Of a stretch of 64,000 bases of DNA, positions 1 to 7,625 are shown one piece after another. How positions within the stretch are numbered: the stretch's first letter is position 1; every line of letters starts with the position of its first letter. Both the position numbers and the translations under genes were made by a program. The stretch is from Moraxella macacae 0408225 (lineage in GTDB: Bacteria > Pseudomonadota > Gammaproteobacteria > Pseudomonadales > Moraxellaceae), in contig NZ_ANIN01000002.1 in NCBI RefSeq assembly GCF_000320365.1, positions 186,001-250,000 of the forward strand. Reading direction: 5' to 3'. A model generated the notes under the pieces. The model was not told where the DNA came from. It saw only the letters and a list, made by a program, of their open reading frames with translations, and searched no databases.

Positions 1-2
1 AA

Positions 3-233
3 ATGGTAACCTTTTGCCAAAATAATCCCGACAAAGCCAAAGCAATCTATTATGACTATAGCGGTGAAGAACAAAGCGCATTAATGGATGCCATTATTGA
101 TGACACCTTGCCGCGGTTAATTAGCCCAATTAGTGCAGACAGTGCGCGCTGGCAAAAGGTGCGCGAAATGCTGGCGCAACTGGACATTGTAGCGCTGAGT
201 GATGAAGAATATAAAGGGATTTTTGCGCATTAG
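3..233 (+). CDS. C-terminal part of an unidentified protein
   Basis: The open frame enters from the left edge and ends at TAG 231-233. The in-frame ATG at 3 may be internal, so the gene is probably truncated by the window. The 76 visible residues are soluble and mildly acidic, with no membrane segment or motif I recognise. I do not assign a function. The next gene, dat, lies 470 bp downstream behind its own promoter-like sequence, so no operon link is indicated. Confidence 0.5.
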   Translation: MVTFCQNNPDKAKAIYYDYSGEEQSALMDAIIDDTLPRLISPISADSARWQKVREMLAQLDIVALSDEEYKGIFAH

Positions 234-323
234 TAAAAATTAGGTATAGAGTTTTTGTCAGATTGCCATTTGTCTTAAAAATAAATCCGTTTATCCCAAA
301 TGTAGTCGCAAGTTTAAAAAATG

Positions 324-352
324 TTGGCTTTTTTAAAAAAATAGCGTATCAT
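324..352 (+). promoter_or_regulatory. Candidate sigma70 promoter for the dat-ddc leader
   Basis: TTGGCT (324-329) and TATCAT (347-352) are separated by exactly 17 bp. The -10 lies inside a short perfect inverted repeat, GCGTATCATACGC (344-356). A start near 359 would give a leader of about 345 nt before dat. A second -35-like TTGACA at 384-389 has no convincing partner. Prediction from sequence only. Confidence 0.4.
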
Positions 353-554
353 ACGCCCGCACCAAAAAGCTAAAGTTTTAATATTGACAACAATTTAACA
401 TTTAATTTTACCAATAAAAAATTGCTAAAATTTCAAAAAAGGTCATTAAGATATAAGTTTTAGACAAAAAAGTGATAGCAAGTTTGCTGTTTTATTAAAA
501 ACAGATAACCCAATATCGGACTTATTTGTTGGAATAAGTTTGTCTGCCATTTTT

Positions 555-614
555 ATGCAACAATTGTTTGCTTGTTATCGTTTGGATAGCAAATTAAAAC
601 AAGCGTTTGTATAA
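555..614 (+). CDS. Putative 19-residue leader peptide upstream of dat
   Basis: ATG at 555 opens a 20-codon frame ending in TAA at 612-614, ten bases before the terminator-like hairpin at 624-646. The peptide reads MQQLFACYRLDSKLKQAFV. No strong Shine-Dalgarno is visible, so its translation is uncertain. The order leader ORF, terminator, structural gene is that of an attenuator. No codon type is obviously over-represented, so a sensed amino acid cannot be named. It could equally be chance. Confidence 0.25.
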   Translation: MQQLFACYRLDSKLKQAFV

Positions 615-623
615 ATCTTAGAG

Positions 624-646
624 CCTATGCTGTGCGTAGGTTTTTT
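624..646 (+). terminator. Intrinsic-terminator-like hairpin in the dat leader
   Basis: CCTATGC (624-630), loop TGT and GCGTAGG (634-640) form a 7-bp stem with one G-U pair, followed directly by six T. It lies 57 bp before the dat start. With no gene between it and the candidate promoter at 324-352, the likely roles are conditional attenuation of dat-ddc or the end of a short leader RNA. Confidence 0.5.
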
Positions 647-703
647 GTGTCCGCCGGTTATTATCGGTATTTTTCTAACCCTTATCTGAGATGGTAATCT
701 GAT

Positions 704-2080
704 ATGAGCGTTTCTCAAGTAATAAACAGCCCTGTAACTCCTATTTCTTCTGCAACAAATGCCTACTATCTTGATCGTCAAGACAAGATGGAATCTAACG
801 TGCGCAGTTATCCACGAAAACTACCTCTTGCCATTGCTAAAGCGTACGGCTGCTGGGTAACTGATGTTGAGGGCAATGAATACCTTGACTGTTTGGCGGG
901 TGCTGGCACGCTTGCCTTGGGGCATAATCACCCAGCTACAATTAATGCTATCAAAGATGTGTTAGACAGTGGCTTACCACTACATACGCTTGACATCACC
1001 ACTTCAGTCAAAGATGCTTTTACTGAAAAATTATTGTCATTTTTTCCAGAAAATTTCGTTTTGCAGTTTTGTGGTCCAACGGGTGCAGATGGTACGGAAG
1101 CTGCGATTAAACTTGCCAAAACTTACACAGGACGCAGCAATGTAATTGCGTTTTCAGGTGGTTATCATGGCATGACTCACGGTGCGTTGGCAATGACAGG
1201 CAATTTATCGGCGAAAGAAAAAGTAGCAAATCTTATGCCTGGGGTACAATTTATGCCCTATCCGCATGAATACCGTTGTCCGTTGGGTATTGGCGGTGAG
1301 GCGGGTGTGGACGCGTTGACTTATTATTTTGAAAATTTTATTGAAGATGTGGAAAGTGGCGTGGTGAAACCTGCTGCTGTGATTTTAGAGGCGATTCAAG
1401 GCGAAGGCGGTGTTGTGCCTGCTCCCAAAAAATGGCTACAAAAAATCCGCGAAGTTACCGCACGTCATGACATTGTGTTGATTTTAGATGAAGTGCAAGC
1501 AGGATTTGCACGTTCTGGCAAAATGTTTGCTTTTGAACATGCCGAAATTATACCCGATGTGGTGGTGATGAGTAAGGCAGTTGGTGGTGGGTTGCCTTTG
1601 TGTGTGCTTGCTATCAATAAAAAATTTGATGCATGGTCGCCTGCAGGTCATACAGGCACCTTCCGTGGCAATCAGCTTGCAATGGCGGCCGGTTACAATG
1701 TGCTTGAAGAAATTATTAATCACAATTTGATAGAAAATTCACGCATTCAAGGTGAGTTTTTGCGCACTGAATTGAACAAAATCTCTGAAGAATTTGGCTG
1801 TATTGGTCATGTACGTGGACGTGGTCTTATGACTGGCATTGAGATTGTAGATGAACGTAAAAATGCGGATTGTATGGGATCATACCCTGCCGATGCCAAA
1901 CTTGCCACTGCAATTCAACAAGCGTGTTTTAAGCACAAATTGCTCTTGGAGCGTGGTGGGCGTGGTGGTACAGTTGTTCGCTTGTTGTGTCCGATTACCA
2001 TTACTCACGATGAATGCGTGCAGGTGATTGAGCGGTTTAAAAAGGCACTTGTTGATGCAATAAAAGCGGTGCGTGGCTAG
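704..2080 (+). CDS. dat: L-2,4-diaminobutyrate:2-oxoglutarate aminotransferase
   Basis: A class III PLP-dependent aminotransferase of 458 residues. Family members with this architecture convert aspartate semialdehyde and glutamate into L-2,4-diaminobutyrate, the substrate of the next gene. Visible family features are the [16 protein letters not shown] segment that contacts PLP phosphate, GGYHGMTHG, the [11 protein letters not shown] stretch and the Schiff-base lysine (Lys291) in [10 protein letters not shown]. The start at 704 gives the expected N-terminus. It lies 30 bp upstream of ddc, and the two form a pair as in Acinetobacter and Haemophilus for 1,3-diaminopropane synthesis. The leader with hairpin at 624-646 suggests attenuation. 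Other class III aminotransferases look similar, but the ddc partner makes this call firm. Confidence 0.93.
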   Translation: MSVSQVINSPVTPISSATNAYYLDRQDKMESNVRSYPRKLPLAIAKAYGCWVTDVEGNEYLDCLAGAGTLALGHNHPATINAIKDVLDSGLPLHTLDITTSVKDAFTEKLLSFFPENFVLQFCGPTGADGTEAAIKLAKTYTGRSNVIAFSGGYHGMTHGALAMTGNLSAKEKVANLMPGVQFMPYPHEYRCPLGIGGEAGVDALTYYFENFIEDVESGVVKPAAVILEAIQGEGGVVPAPKKWLQKIREVTARHDIVLILDEVQAGFARSGKMFAFEHAEIIPDVVVMSKAVGGGLPLCVLAINKKFDAWSPAGHTGTFRGNQLAMAAGYNVLEEIINHNLIENSRIQGEFLRTELNKISEEFGCIGHVRGRGLMTGIEIVDERKNADCMGSYPADAKLATAIQQACFKHKLLLERGGRGGTVVRLLCPITITHDECVQVIERFKKALVDAIKAVRG

Positions 2081-2110
2081 TTGGTTGTGTTACGTTATTA
2101 GGATAAAATC

Positions 2111-2200
2111 ATGTCAAACACTTACATGTCAAACACTTACATGTCAAACACTTACATGTCAAATTCTCACATGTCAAACACTCATATGTCAAACATTGAA
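2111..2200 (+). repeat. 15-bp in-frame tandem repeat at the ddc start
   Basis: Six consecutive units of ATGTCAAACACTTAC or near variants start at 2111, 2126, 2141, 2156, 2171 and 2186. The first three are identical; the others differ at a few positions. Each unit begins with ATG in the ddc frame, so the protein opens with repeats of Met-Ser-Asn-Thr-Tyr/His. Copy-number change would alter the N-terminus and the distance to the Shine-Dalgarno without shifting frame. Confidence 0.95.
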
Positions 2201-3745
2201 AAACATCGTCAGGCTTTATTTTGTAACGATGTTCGATCCATTGGCGATTATGAAACGGCGATGCATACCGCCGTTCAAGCGGTCAGTGCTTGGCTAAAAA
2301 ACGAAAAAATGTACCCAGGTGGTAGTATTAATGAGTTACGCCAAGCAATTGGTTTTTATCCAACCAAAGATGGTTTGGGGCTTGCTAAGGCGTTAGAACG
2401 GGCAATTGAGTTGTTTTTAAACAAAAGTTTAAAAGTTCATCATCCGCATTCGCTTGCTCATTTGCATTGTCCGACGATGGTAACCAGTCAAATTGCTGAA
2501 GTGTTAATCAATGCCACCAATCAGTCGATGGATTCTTGGGATCAATCCCCAGCAGGTTCATTGATGGAGGTGCAGCTGATCGATTGGTTATGTCAAAAAG
2601 TTGGTTTTGTTGATGGTGCAGCCGGTGTGTTTACTTCAGGAGGCACGCAGTCAAATTTGATGGGGGTGCTGCTTGCTCGTGATTGGTGCATTGCAAAAAA
2701 TTGGCAAAACAACAATGGACAAGCATGGTCAGTACAGCGTGATGGTATTCCGCCAGATGCGATGCAAAGGGTAAAAGTCATTTGCTCCAAAAATGCCCAT
2801 TTTAGCGTACAAAAAAATATGGCCATGATGGGTATGGGTTTTCAATCGGTTGTTAGTATTCCTGTCAATGCTAACGCCCAAATGGATACAGACGCTCTAC
2901 AGCACACCATTGATACACTACAAAAAGATGGCAAAATCGTAGCATGCGTGGTGGCAACCGCTGGCACAACGGATGCAGGGGCGATTGATGATATTGTGGC
3001 GATTCGTCAAATCAGCAAAAATTGTGGTGCGTGGCTACACATTGATGCAGCTTGGGGCGGTGCGTTAATTTTATCAAACAATTACCGCGATAAACTAAAA
3101 GGCATTGAAACGGCGGATTCGGTAACACTTGATTTTCACAAGCATTATTTTCAAAGCATTTCGTGCGGTGCGTTTTTGTTAAAAGATAAAAACAATTACC
3201 GTTTTATGCACTATGAAGCCGAATATCTAAATTCATCGTATGACGAAGAGCACGGCGTACCAAATTTGGTGTCAAAATCATTACAAACCACTCGCCGTTT
3301 TGATGCGCTAAAACTGTGGCTAACAGTAGAGGCTTTGGGTGAGGATTTATACGGTTCAATGATTGATCATGGCGTGGATTTAACGCGTAAGGTGGCAGAT
3401 TATATTCAAGCAACCGACGGCTTGGAGTTGCTTGTTTGTCCACAATTTGCCTCTGTGCTGTTTCGCGTGATACCAAAAGATTATCCTATTCATTTGATTG
3501 ACAGTTTAAACCAAAACGTAGCAGATGAATTGTTTGCTCGTGGCGAGGCAAACATTGGCGTAACGCGTGTTGGCTATAAAGATTGTATGGGTAATCAACA
3601 AAATGTGCAATCTTTAAAAATGACGACTTTAAGTCCAATTGCAACCCTTGAGAATGTAAAAACCTTGTTAAATCAAGTCTTAGCAGAAGCCAATCGCATT
3701 AAAGACGATATCAAAAACGGCACTTATACACCGCCGATTGATTGA
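2111..3745 (+). CDS. ddc: L-2,4-diaminobutyrate decarboxylase
   Basis: A 544-residue group II PLP-dependent decarboxylase that turns L-2,4-diaminobutyrate into 1,3-diaminopropane, a polyamine. Hallmarks are the [11 protein letters not shown] segment, HIDAAWGG with the PLP-contacting Asp, and the Schiff-base lysine (about residue 344) in DFHKHYFQ. Six in-frame ATGs sit in the 15-bp repeat at 2111-2200. The only AGGA lies just upstream of the first, so 2111 is used, but start at any of the six is possible and the repeat-encoded residues are unlikely to be catalytic. It is almost certainly cotranscribed with dat (30 bp gap). Sequence resembles the Acinetobacter and Haemophilus Ddc proteins. Confidence 0.93.
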   Translation: MSNTYMSNTYMSNTYMSNSHMSNTHMSNIEKHRQALFCNDVRSIGDYETAMHTAVQAVSAWLKNEKMYPGGSINELRQAIGFYPTKDGLGLAKALERAIELFLNKSLKVHHPHSLAHLHCPTMVTSQIAEVLINATNQSMDSWDQSPAGSLMEVQLIDWLCQKVGFVDGAAGVFTSGGTQSNLMGVLLARDWCIAKNWQNNNGQAWSVQRDGIPPDAMQRVKVICSKNAHFSVQKNMAMMGMGFQSVVSIPVNANAQMDTDALQHTIDTLQKDGKIVACVVATAGTTDAGAIDDIVAIRQISKNCGAWLHIDAAWGGALILSNNYRDKLKGIETADSVTLDFHKHYFQSISCGAFLLKDKNNYRFMHYEAEYLNSSYDEEHGVPNLVSKSLQTTRRFDALKLWLTVEALGEDLYGSMIDHGVDLTRKVADYIQATDGLELLVCPQFASVLFRVIPKDYPIHLIDSLNQNVADELFARGEANIGVTRVGYKDCMGNQQNVQSLKMTTLSPIATLENVKTLLNQVLAEANRIKDDIKNGTYTPPID

Positions 3746-3768
3746 CAATCAAGGCTTAAGCGTTTAAA

Positions 3769-3808
3769 AACCCTCTTGGCATAAGCAAAGAGCATAAGCA
3801 AGAGGGTT
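3769..3808. terminator. Inverted repeat after ddc, possible terminator
   Basis: AACCCTCTTG (3769-3778) and CAAGAGGGTT (3799-3808) pair perfectly over 10 bp around a 20-nt loop. The rightward strand lacks a T run after the stem. The leftward strand would continue with TTTTTAA, so the element fits better as a leftward or bidirectional terminator. It separates ddc from the glycine-riboswitch transcript. Confidence 0.45.
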
Positions 3809-3846
3809 GATAACAGCATAAATTGCAACAAAATAACAAATCTTAC

Positions 3847-3875
3847 TTGCTAAAAGCAAAAAAACCTAGCATAAT
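3847..3875 (+). promoter_or_regulatory. Candidate promoter of the glycine-riboswitch/gcvT transcript
   Basis: TTGCTA (3847-3852) and CATAAT (3870-3875) are 17 bp apart. A start about seven bases downstream would fall at 3882, the first base of aptamer 1 helix P1. The spacing and placement support it; no experimental support. Confidence 0.45.
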
Positions 3876-3881
3876 AGCTGA

Positions 3882-4212
3882 CAATTTCAGGAGAGTATGA
3901 TGTTAGGCTTGTTTGGCAAAACAGTGGTTGTTTTGACAAAAATAGCCAAATTCACAATAAACATCATCACCGAAGGCGTAAAAACCCTATAATCGCTCAG
4001 GTAAATGGACTGAAATTGCATTTTAAAATGATAAATCTGGAGAGTGTGTTTTTTGTAAAAACACCACCGAAGGGGAAAAAACGACTTTTGACGGCTTAGC
4101 AAATTTACGTTGTTAGCCCATGTTACATATTATTCTATACTGCATTTTATTCTATGCTACATTTTATGTTGCGTGTCAAAATTCGTTGAAAATCTCAGGT
4201 AACAGGACAGAT
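3882..4212 (+). promoter_or_regulatory. Tandem glycine riboswitch upstream of gcvT
   Basis: Two glycine aptamers in series. Aptamer 1 (3882-4018) is closed by a perfect 8-bp P1 (CAATTTCA / TGAAATTG) and carries GGAGAG at 3890, CACCGAAGGCG near 3968 and CTCAGGTAAATGGACTG at 3996. Aptamer 2 (4035-4212) carries GGAGAG at 4039, CACCGAAGGGG near 4064 and CTCAGGTAACAGGACAG at 4194. In aptamer 2 the variable arm is long: 4081-4092 can pair with 4175-4186, and a 17-bp tandem duplication (4132-4148 and 4149-4165) lies inside it. In this RNA class glycine binding usually switches on glycine-cleavage genes, which fits gcvT downstream. No clear T-tailed terminator follows, so control may be at translation. 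Confidence 0.9.
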
Positions 4213-4359
4213 GGGGCACTGATTGATTTGATTAAAATCAGTCTACTGATTTGCAGGCTACTGTTGCAGACTTACTGTTTACAGGTTTACTGCTTGTTAC
4301 AGGTTTACTGCTTGCAAAATTTTGCCCAATTTTTCCAAAAAAAACGCTAAGGATTTATC

Positions 4360-5484
4360 ATGTCTGATTTACAATACACGCCGTTTTATCAATCTCACCT
4401 TGACAGCAATGGTAAAATCGTTGATTTTTCAGGTTTTGGCTTGCCTATTCATTATGGTTCACAAATTGCCGAACACGAAGCTGTGCGTAACGATGCAGGC
4501 ATGTTTGATGTGTCGCACATGGTGGTAACCGATATCGTAGGCAATGATGCCAAATCTTGGTTGCAAAAATTACTAGCCAATGACATTGCCAAAGCAAAAT
4601 CTGTGGGGAAGGCAATTTATTCAGCAATGTTAAATGATAATGGTGGCGTGATTGATGATTTAATTGCTTATCGCATGAATGAAGCAGAAACGCAATATCG
4701 CATTGTATCAAACGCTGCCACGCGCGAAAAAGATTTGGCACAGTTTCATAAAGTTGCGTTGGCATTTGGTGATGTAAAAATTACCGAGCGTCCAGAGCTT
4801 GCTATGCTTGCAGTGCAAGGTCCAAAAGCGGTTGAAAAATTAACAAAAGCCAAGCCACATTGGGCAGAAATTTTAAACGGTTTAAAACCGTTTGTTGGTA
4901 AAGATTTAAGTGAGATCGAGGCTAACGATTGGTTTGTTGCCAAAACAGGTTATACAGGCGAAGATGGCGTCGAGGTGATTTTGCCAGGAAGTCAGGCGAA
5001 TGAATTTTTTGCTTTATTGAAACAACATGGTGTCATGCCAGCAGGTTTGGGTGCAAGAGACACGCTTCGTTTGGAGGCGGGTATGAACTTGTACGGCCAT
5101 GAAATGAATGAAACCATTAATCCTTATGAATGTGGTATGGCGTGGACATTGGCAATAAAAGATGATCGCGATTTTGTTGGGCGTAAAGCCATGCAAGACA
5201 AACAAGCAAAAGCTGTTGCGGAGGGCACGGATGTCATGCAAGTAGGTTTGGTACTTGATGGCCGCGGTGTGTTGCGCGAGGGTATGGAAGTTACACTTGC
5301 CAATGGCAAAAAAGGCATAATTACAAGCGGTACATTTAGCCCCAGTTTAAAACAATCCATTGCCATTGCTCGTATTCCGACCACAACAGACACAACCGCC
5401 CATGTGGATATGCGTGGCAAAGCGACTGAAGTTTGCATTATTTCGTTACCGTTTGTTAGAAATGGTAAAAAACAGTTTTCTTAA
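4360..5484 (+). CDS. gcvT: Glycine cleavage system T protein (aminomethyltransferase)
   Basis: A 374-residue tetrahydrofolate-dependent aminomethyltransferase (364 in E. coli). It takes the aminomethyl group from the H-protein lipoyl arm, releasing ammonia and making 5,10-methylene-THF. Recognisable are the N-terminal [20 protein letters not shown] region, MFDVSHM, the [11 protein letters not shown] folate-site stretch and [14 protein letters not shown] with the C-terminal barrel after it. AAGGA sits about 8 bp before the ATG. The gene is preceded by a tandem glycine riboswitch and followed, after a lipoprotein gene, by gcvH. Confidence 0.95.
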   Translation: MSDLQYTPFYQSHLDSNGKIVDFSGFGLPIHYGSQIAEHEAVRNDAGMFDVSHMVVTDIVGNDAKSWLQKLLANDIAKAKSVGKAIYSAMLNDNGGVIDDLIAYRMNEAETQYRIVSNAATREKDLAQFHKVALAFGDVKITERPELAMLAVQGPKAVEKLTKAKPHWAEILNGLKPFVGKDLSEIEANDWFVAKTGYTGEDGVEVILPGSQANEFFALLKQHGVMPAGLGARDTLRLEAGMNLYGHEMNETINPYECGMAWTLAIKDDRDFVGRKAMQDKQAKAVAEGTDVMQVGLVLDGRGVLREGMEVTLANGKKGIITSGTFSPSLKQSIAIARIPTTTDTTAHVDMRGKATEVCIISLPFVRNGKKQFS

Positions 5485-5653
5485 CCGTTTATCGGTGTTA
5501 TGATAAACTTGAGTTGAGTGTTTTTTAATGATTTGTTTTTAATGATTTGTCATTGTAGTGATTTTTTAAAAAATGCAAAAAACACAAAAACACTTGGCTT
5601 GATGGTTAACGTTTACATTTACTTTACATTTACATTATTTAAAGGTATTGATT

Positions 5654-6034
5654 ATGAAAAAACTACTTGCTTTAATTCCTGCAGTTATGGTTTTAACTGC
5701 TTGTAACACCAGTAATGTGGCACAACCAAGTCCATCACAAGTACAAGCGGTTTTGGCAAACTCACAAACATTTAAATGTGATAACAATGCTGAGGTGGTG
5801 TCTGTGATCACACAACGTGATGGCGTAAATTACGCAAATATCCAAATCACCGCCCCAACGTTAAGCCTAAACCAAGCACCTGTGCAACTAAAACAAGACG
5901 TAGCAGCCTCTGGCAACCGTTTTACTGTATCAAACAGCACTGTTGGTTATGATTGGCATGTAAAAGGTGGCGAAGCGGCATTAACCGTAACTTCACAAGG
6001 TCAAGAAATTAACTTTGGCTGTATGGCTCAATAA
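5654..6034 (+). CDS. MliC-like lipoprotein (possible lysozyme inhibitor)
   Basis: A 126-residue lipoprotein starting at ATG 5654, with AAAGG at 5641-5645. The signal peptide ends in the lipobox LTAC with Cys at about residue 17, followed by Asn, which suggests outer-membrane sorting. The mature part resembles the MliC/PliC fold: a cysteine near the start (FKCDNN), then ASGNRF, a YDWHVKGGEAALTV segment and a final FGCMAQ whose Cys could pair with the first. In that family the protein inhibits C-type lysozyme in the periplasm. It sits between gcvT and gcvH but has no evident link to glycine cleavage. The family assignment rests on pattern only. Confidence 0.65.
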   Translation: MKKLLALIPAVMVLTACNTSNVAQPSPSQVQAVLANSQTFKCDNNAEVVSVITQRDGVNYANIQITAPTLSLNQAPVQLKQDVAASGNRFTVSNSTVGYDWHVKGGEAALTVTSQGQEINFGCMAQ

Positions 6035-6054
6035 TTTTTTAATTGACATTTTTT

Positions 6055-6118
6055 AATTGATGTTTAGATTGTAATTGATGTTTAGATTGTAATTGATGTT
6101 TAGATTGTAATTGATGTT
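6055..6118. repeat. 18-bp tandem repeat between the lipoprotein gene and gcvH
   Basis: Three identical consecutive copies of AATTGATGTTTAGATTGT (6055-6072, 6073-6090, 6091-6108) and a partial fourth. The rest of the gap up to 6311 is AT-rich and holds further loose repeats (ATTTTTATTACTTATAATTTTTACC-like blocks) and no gene. Confidence 0.95.
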
Positions 6119-6311
6119 TTAAGTTATACTATATCTATTAAAAATATCTATTAAAATTTTGTTAAAAATGTGGTTGGTAAAACAAGTTGGTAAAACAATG
6201 TGCTTATCAATCACATTTTTTTGATGAATGAATGTTTTATTAATTTTATTGTGTAATATTTTTATTACTTATAATTTTTACCACTTATAATTTTATAAAA
6301 GGAATGACGCT

Positions 6312-6692
6312 ATGAGCAACACCCCTGCTGATTTAAAATATGTCGCAAGCCACGAATGGTTACGCCAAGAATCTGACGGCGTAATTACAGTTGGTATTAC
6401 CCACCATGCCCAAGATTTGCTTGGTGATGTGGTTTATATTGAATTGCCAGAAGTTGGTACAAATGTTGAAGTGGATGCTGAAATTGCGGTTGTTGAATCA
6501 GTAAAAGCAGCCTCAGATGTGTATGCACCGATTGCAGGTGAGATTGTTGAGATAAACGATGCCTTGGTTGATACACCAGAAATTGTAAATTCTGATCCGT
6601 ATGGCGAGGGTTGGTTCTTTAAAATTAAACCAACCAATGCAAGCGATTATGATGGCTTAATGGATGCAGATGAATATTTGGATTCAATCTAA
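6312..6692 (+). CDS. gcvH: Glycine cleavage system H protein
   Basis: A 126-residue lipoyl-carrier protein (129 in E. coli). The lipoylated lysine is Lys65 in [10 protein letters not shown], and the conserved SHEWLR and [19 protein letters not shown] blocks are present. It shuttles the aminomethyl group between GcvP and GcvT and passes electrons to the L protein, which is not in this window. AAAGGA lies 7-8 bp before the ATG. It has its own 280-bp upstream gap containing tandem repeats, so separate transcription from gcvT is likely. Confidence 0.96.
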   Translation: MSNTPADLKYVASHEWLRQESDGVITVGITHHAQDLLGDVVYIELPEVGTNVEVDAEIAVVESVKAASDVYAPIAGEIVEINDALVDTPEIVNSDPYGEGWFFKIKPTNASDYDGLMDADEYLDSI

Positions 6693-6831
6693 ATTGATTC
6701 ATTGTTCTATGTGGTTTATTGTTAACTTGCACTTAACTTACAAATTAACTACAAATTAGTATTGCAGTTAAATGCTATTGTTAAATACTGGTAAAGTTAA
6801 ATACTGGCAGTAAAGCGACTGGAGAAAAAGG

Positions 6832-7554
6832 GTGAAAATTACCGATCCAACACAAGTTAATTTTTATGACGTTATTACCAGTCGTCGTTCGGTGCGACGT
6901 TTTACCGATACGCCGATACCCAATGAAGTGATCGATGCGTGTTTGGATATGGCGATGCTTGCTCCAAACTCCAGTAATTTACAGCCGTGGGCGTTTTATG
7001 TGATTGAAACGCCTCACGTTCATCAAAAAGTCGTTAAATATTGCATGAATCAAAACGCTGCTCGCACGGCTAAGTGCTTGATTGTGTGCGTGGCTCGTGG
7101 TGATACTTGGCGACAAAACTCTCAAGACAACATAAAATATTATCCCGTCAAACCTGTACCAAAAGCGGTCAAAAATTATTATGGCAAACTTATGCCCTTT
7201 GGTTTTAGTTTAGGCAAATTTAACGCGTTTGTTCCTGCAAAATGGGCACTCACCCAAGCTGTGCGCCAAGTACGCGGTGCGTTTATTGATCCTATGTACA
7301 GCCAAGCTGATGTTAAAAATTGGGCATTGATCAGTACGTCTTTGGCTTGCCAAAATTTGATGTTGGCGTTTCGATCGTTTGGTTTTGATACTTGTCCGAT
7401 GGGCGGTTTTGATGAAGGTAAATTAAAAAAATTATTAAAATTAAATGAACATCAATACGTCTGTATGGTATTGGCTGTGGGTGAGCGCGATAGCTCGGGC
7501 ATTTATAGCGAGCAATATCGTTTTGATAAAAAGCGTTTTGTGATTAAAGTTTAG
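6832..7554 (+). CDS. Nitroreductase-family flavoprotein
   Basis: A 240-residue FMN-dependent nitroreductase-fold protein. The N-terminus has the typical ITSRRSVRRFTD FMN-phosphate motif, then MAMLAPNSSNLQPW, and near the C-terminus a CPMGGFDE segment and VLAVGERD. Members reduce nitro compounds, quinones or flavins with NAD(P)H; substrate cannot be told from sequence. The start is GTG at 6832 with GGAG 7-8 bp upstream. It lies between gcvH and gcvP in the same direction with gaps of 139 and 71 bp, so it may be cotranscribed with gcvP. Confidence 0.8.
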   Translation: MKITDPTQVNFYDVITSRRSVRRFTDTPIPNEVIDACLDMAMLAPNSSNLQPWAFYVIETPHVHQKVVKYCMNQNAARTAKCLIVCVARGDTWRQNSQDNIKYYPVKPVPKAVKNYYGKLMPFGFSLGKFNAFVPAKWALTQAVRQVRGAFIDPMYSQADVKNWALISTSLACQNLMLAFRSFGFDTCPMGGFDEGKLKKLLKLNEHQYVCMVLAVGERDSSGIYSEQYRFDKKRFVIKV

Positions 7555-7625
7555 TTTGGTCTAAACTTGGTTCAAATAGCCACGATAACTTAAACTATTT
7601 TAAACCTTAATGAAAAGGAAATTTT

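Noticed and set aside
2073-2297. A 74-codon rightward frame with repeated Cys-Gln-Thr-Leu units overlapping ddc
   Set aside because: It is the alternate-frame reading of the 15-bp repeat, overlaps both dat and ddc ends, and has no ribosome-binding site or plausible composition.
3887-4102. A leftward 71-codon frame
   Set aside because: It lies antisense to the glycine riboswitch, whose paired blocks explain the sequence better.
4120-4350. A rightward 76-codon frame just before gcvT
   Set aside because: It is located in the riboswitch expression platform, ends in repeat-derived LLQVYCLQ-type residues and lacks a Shine-Dalgarno.
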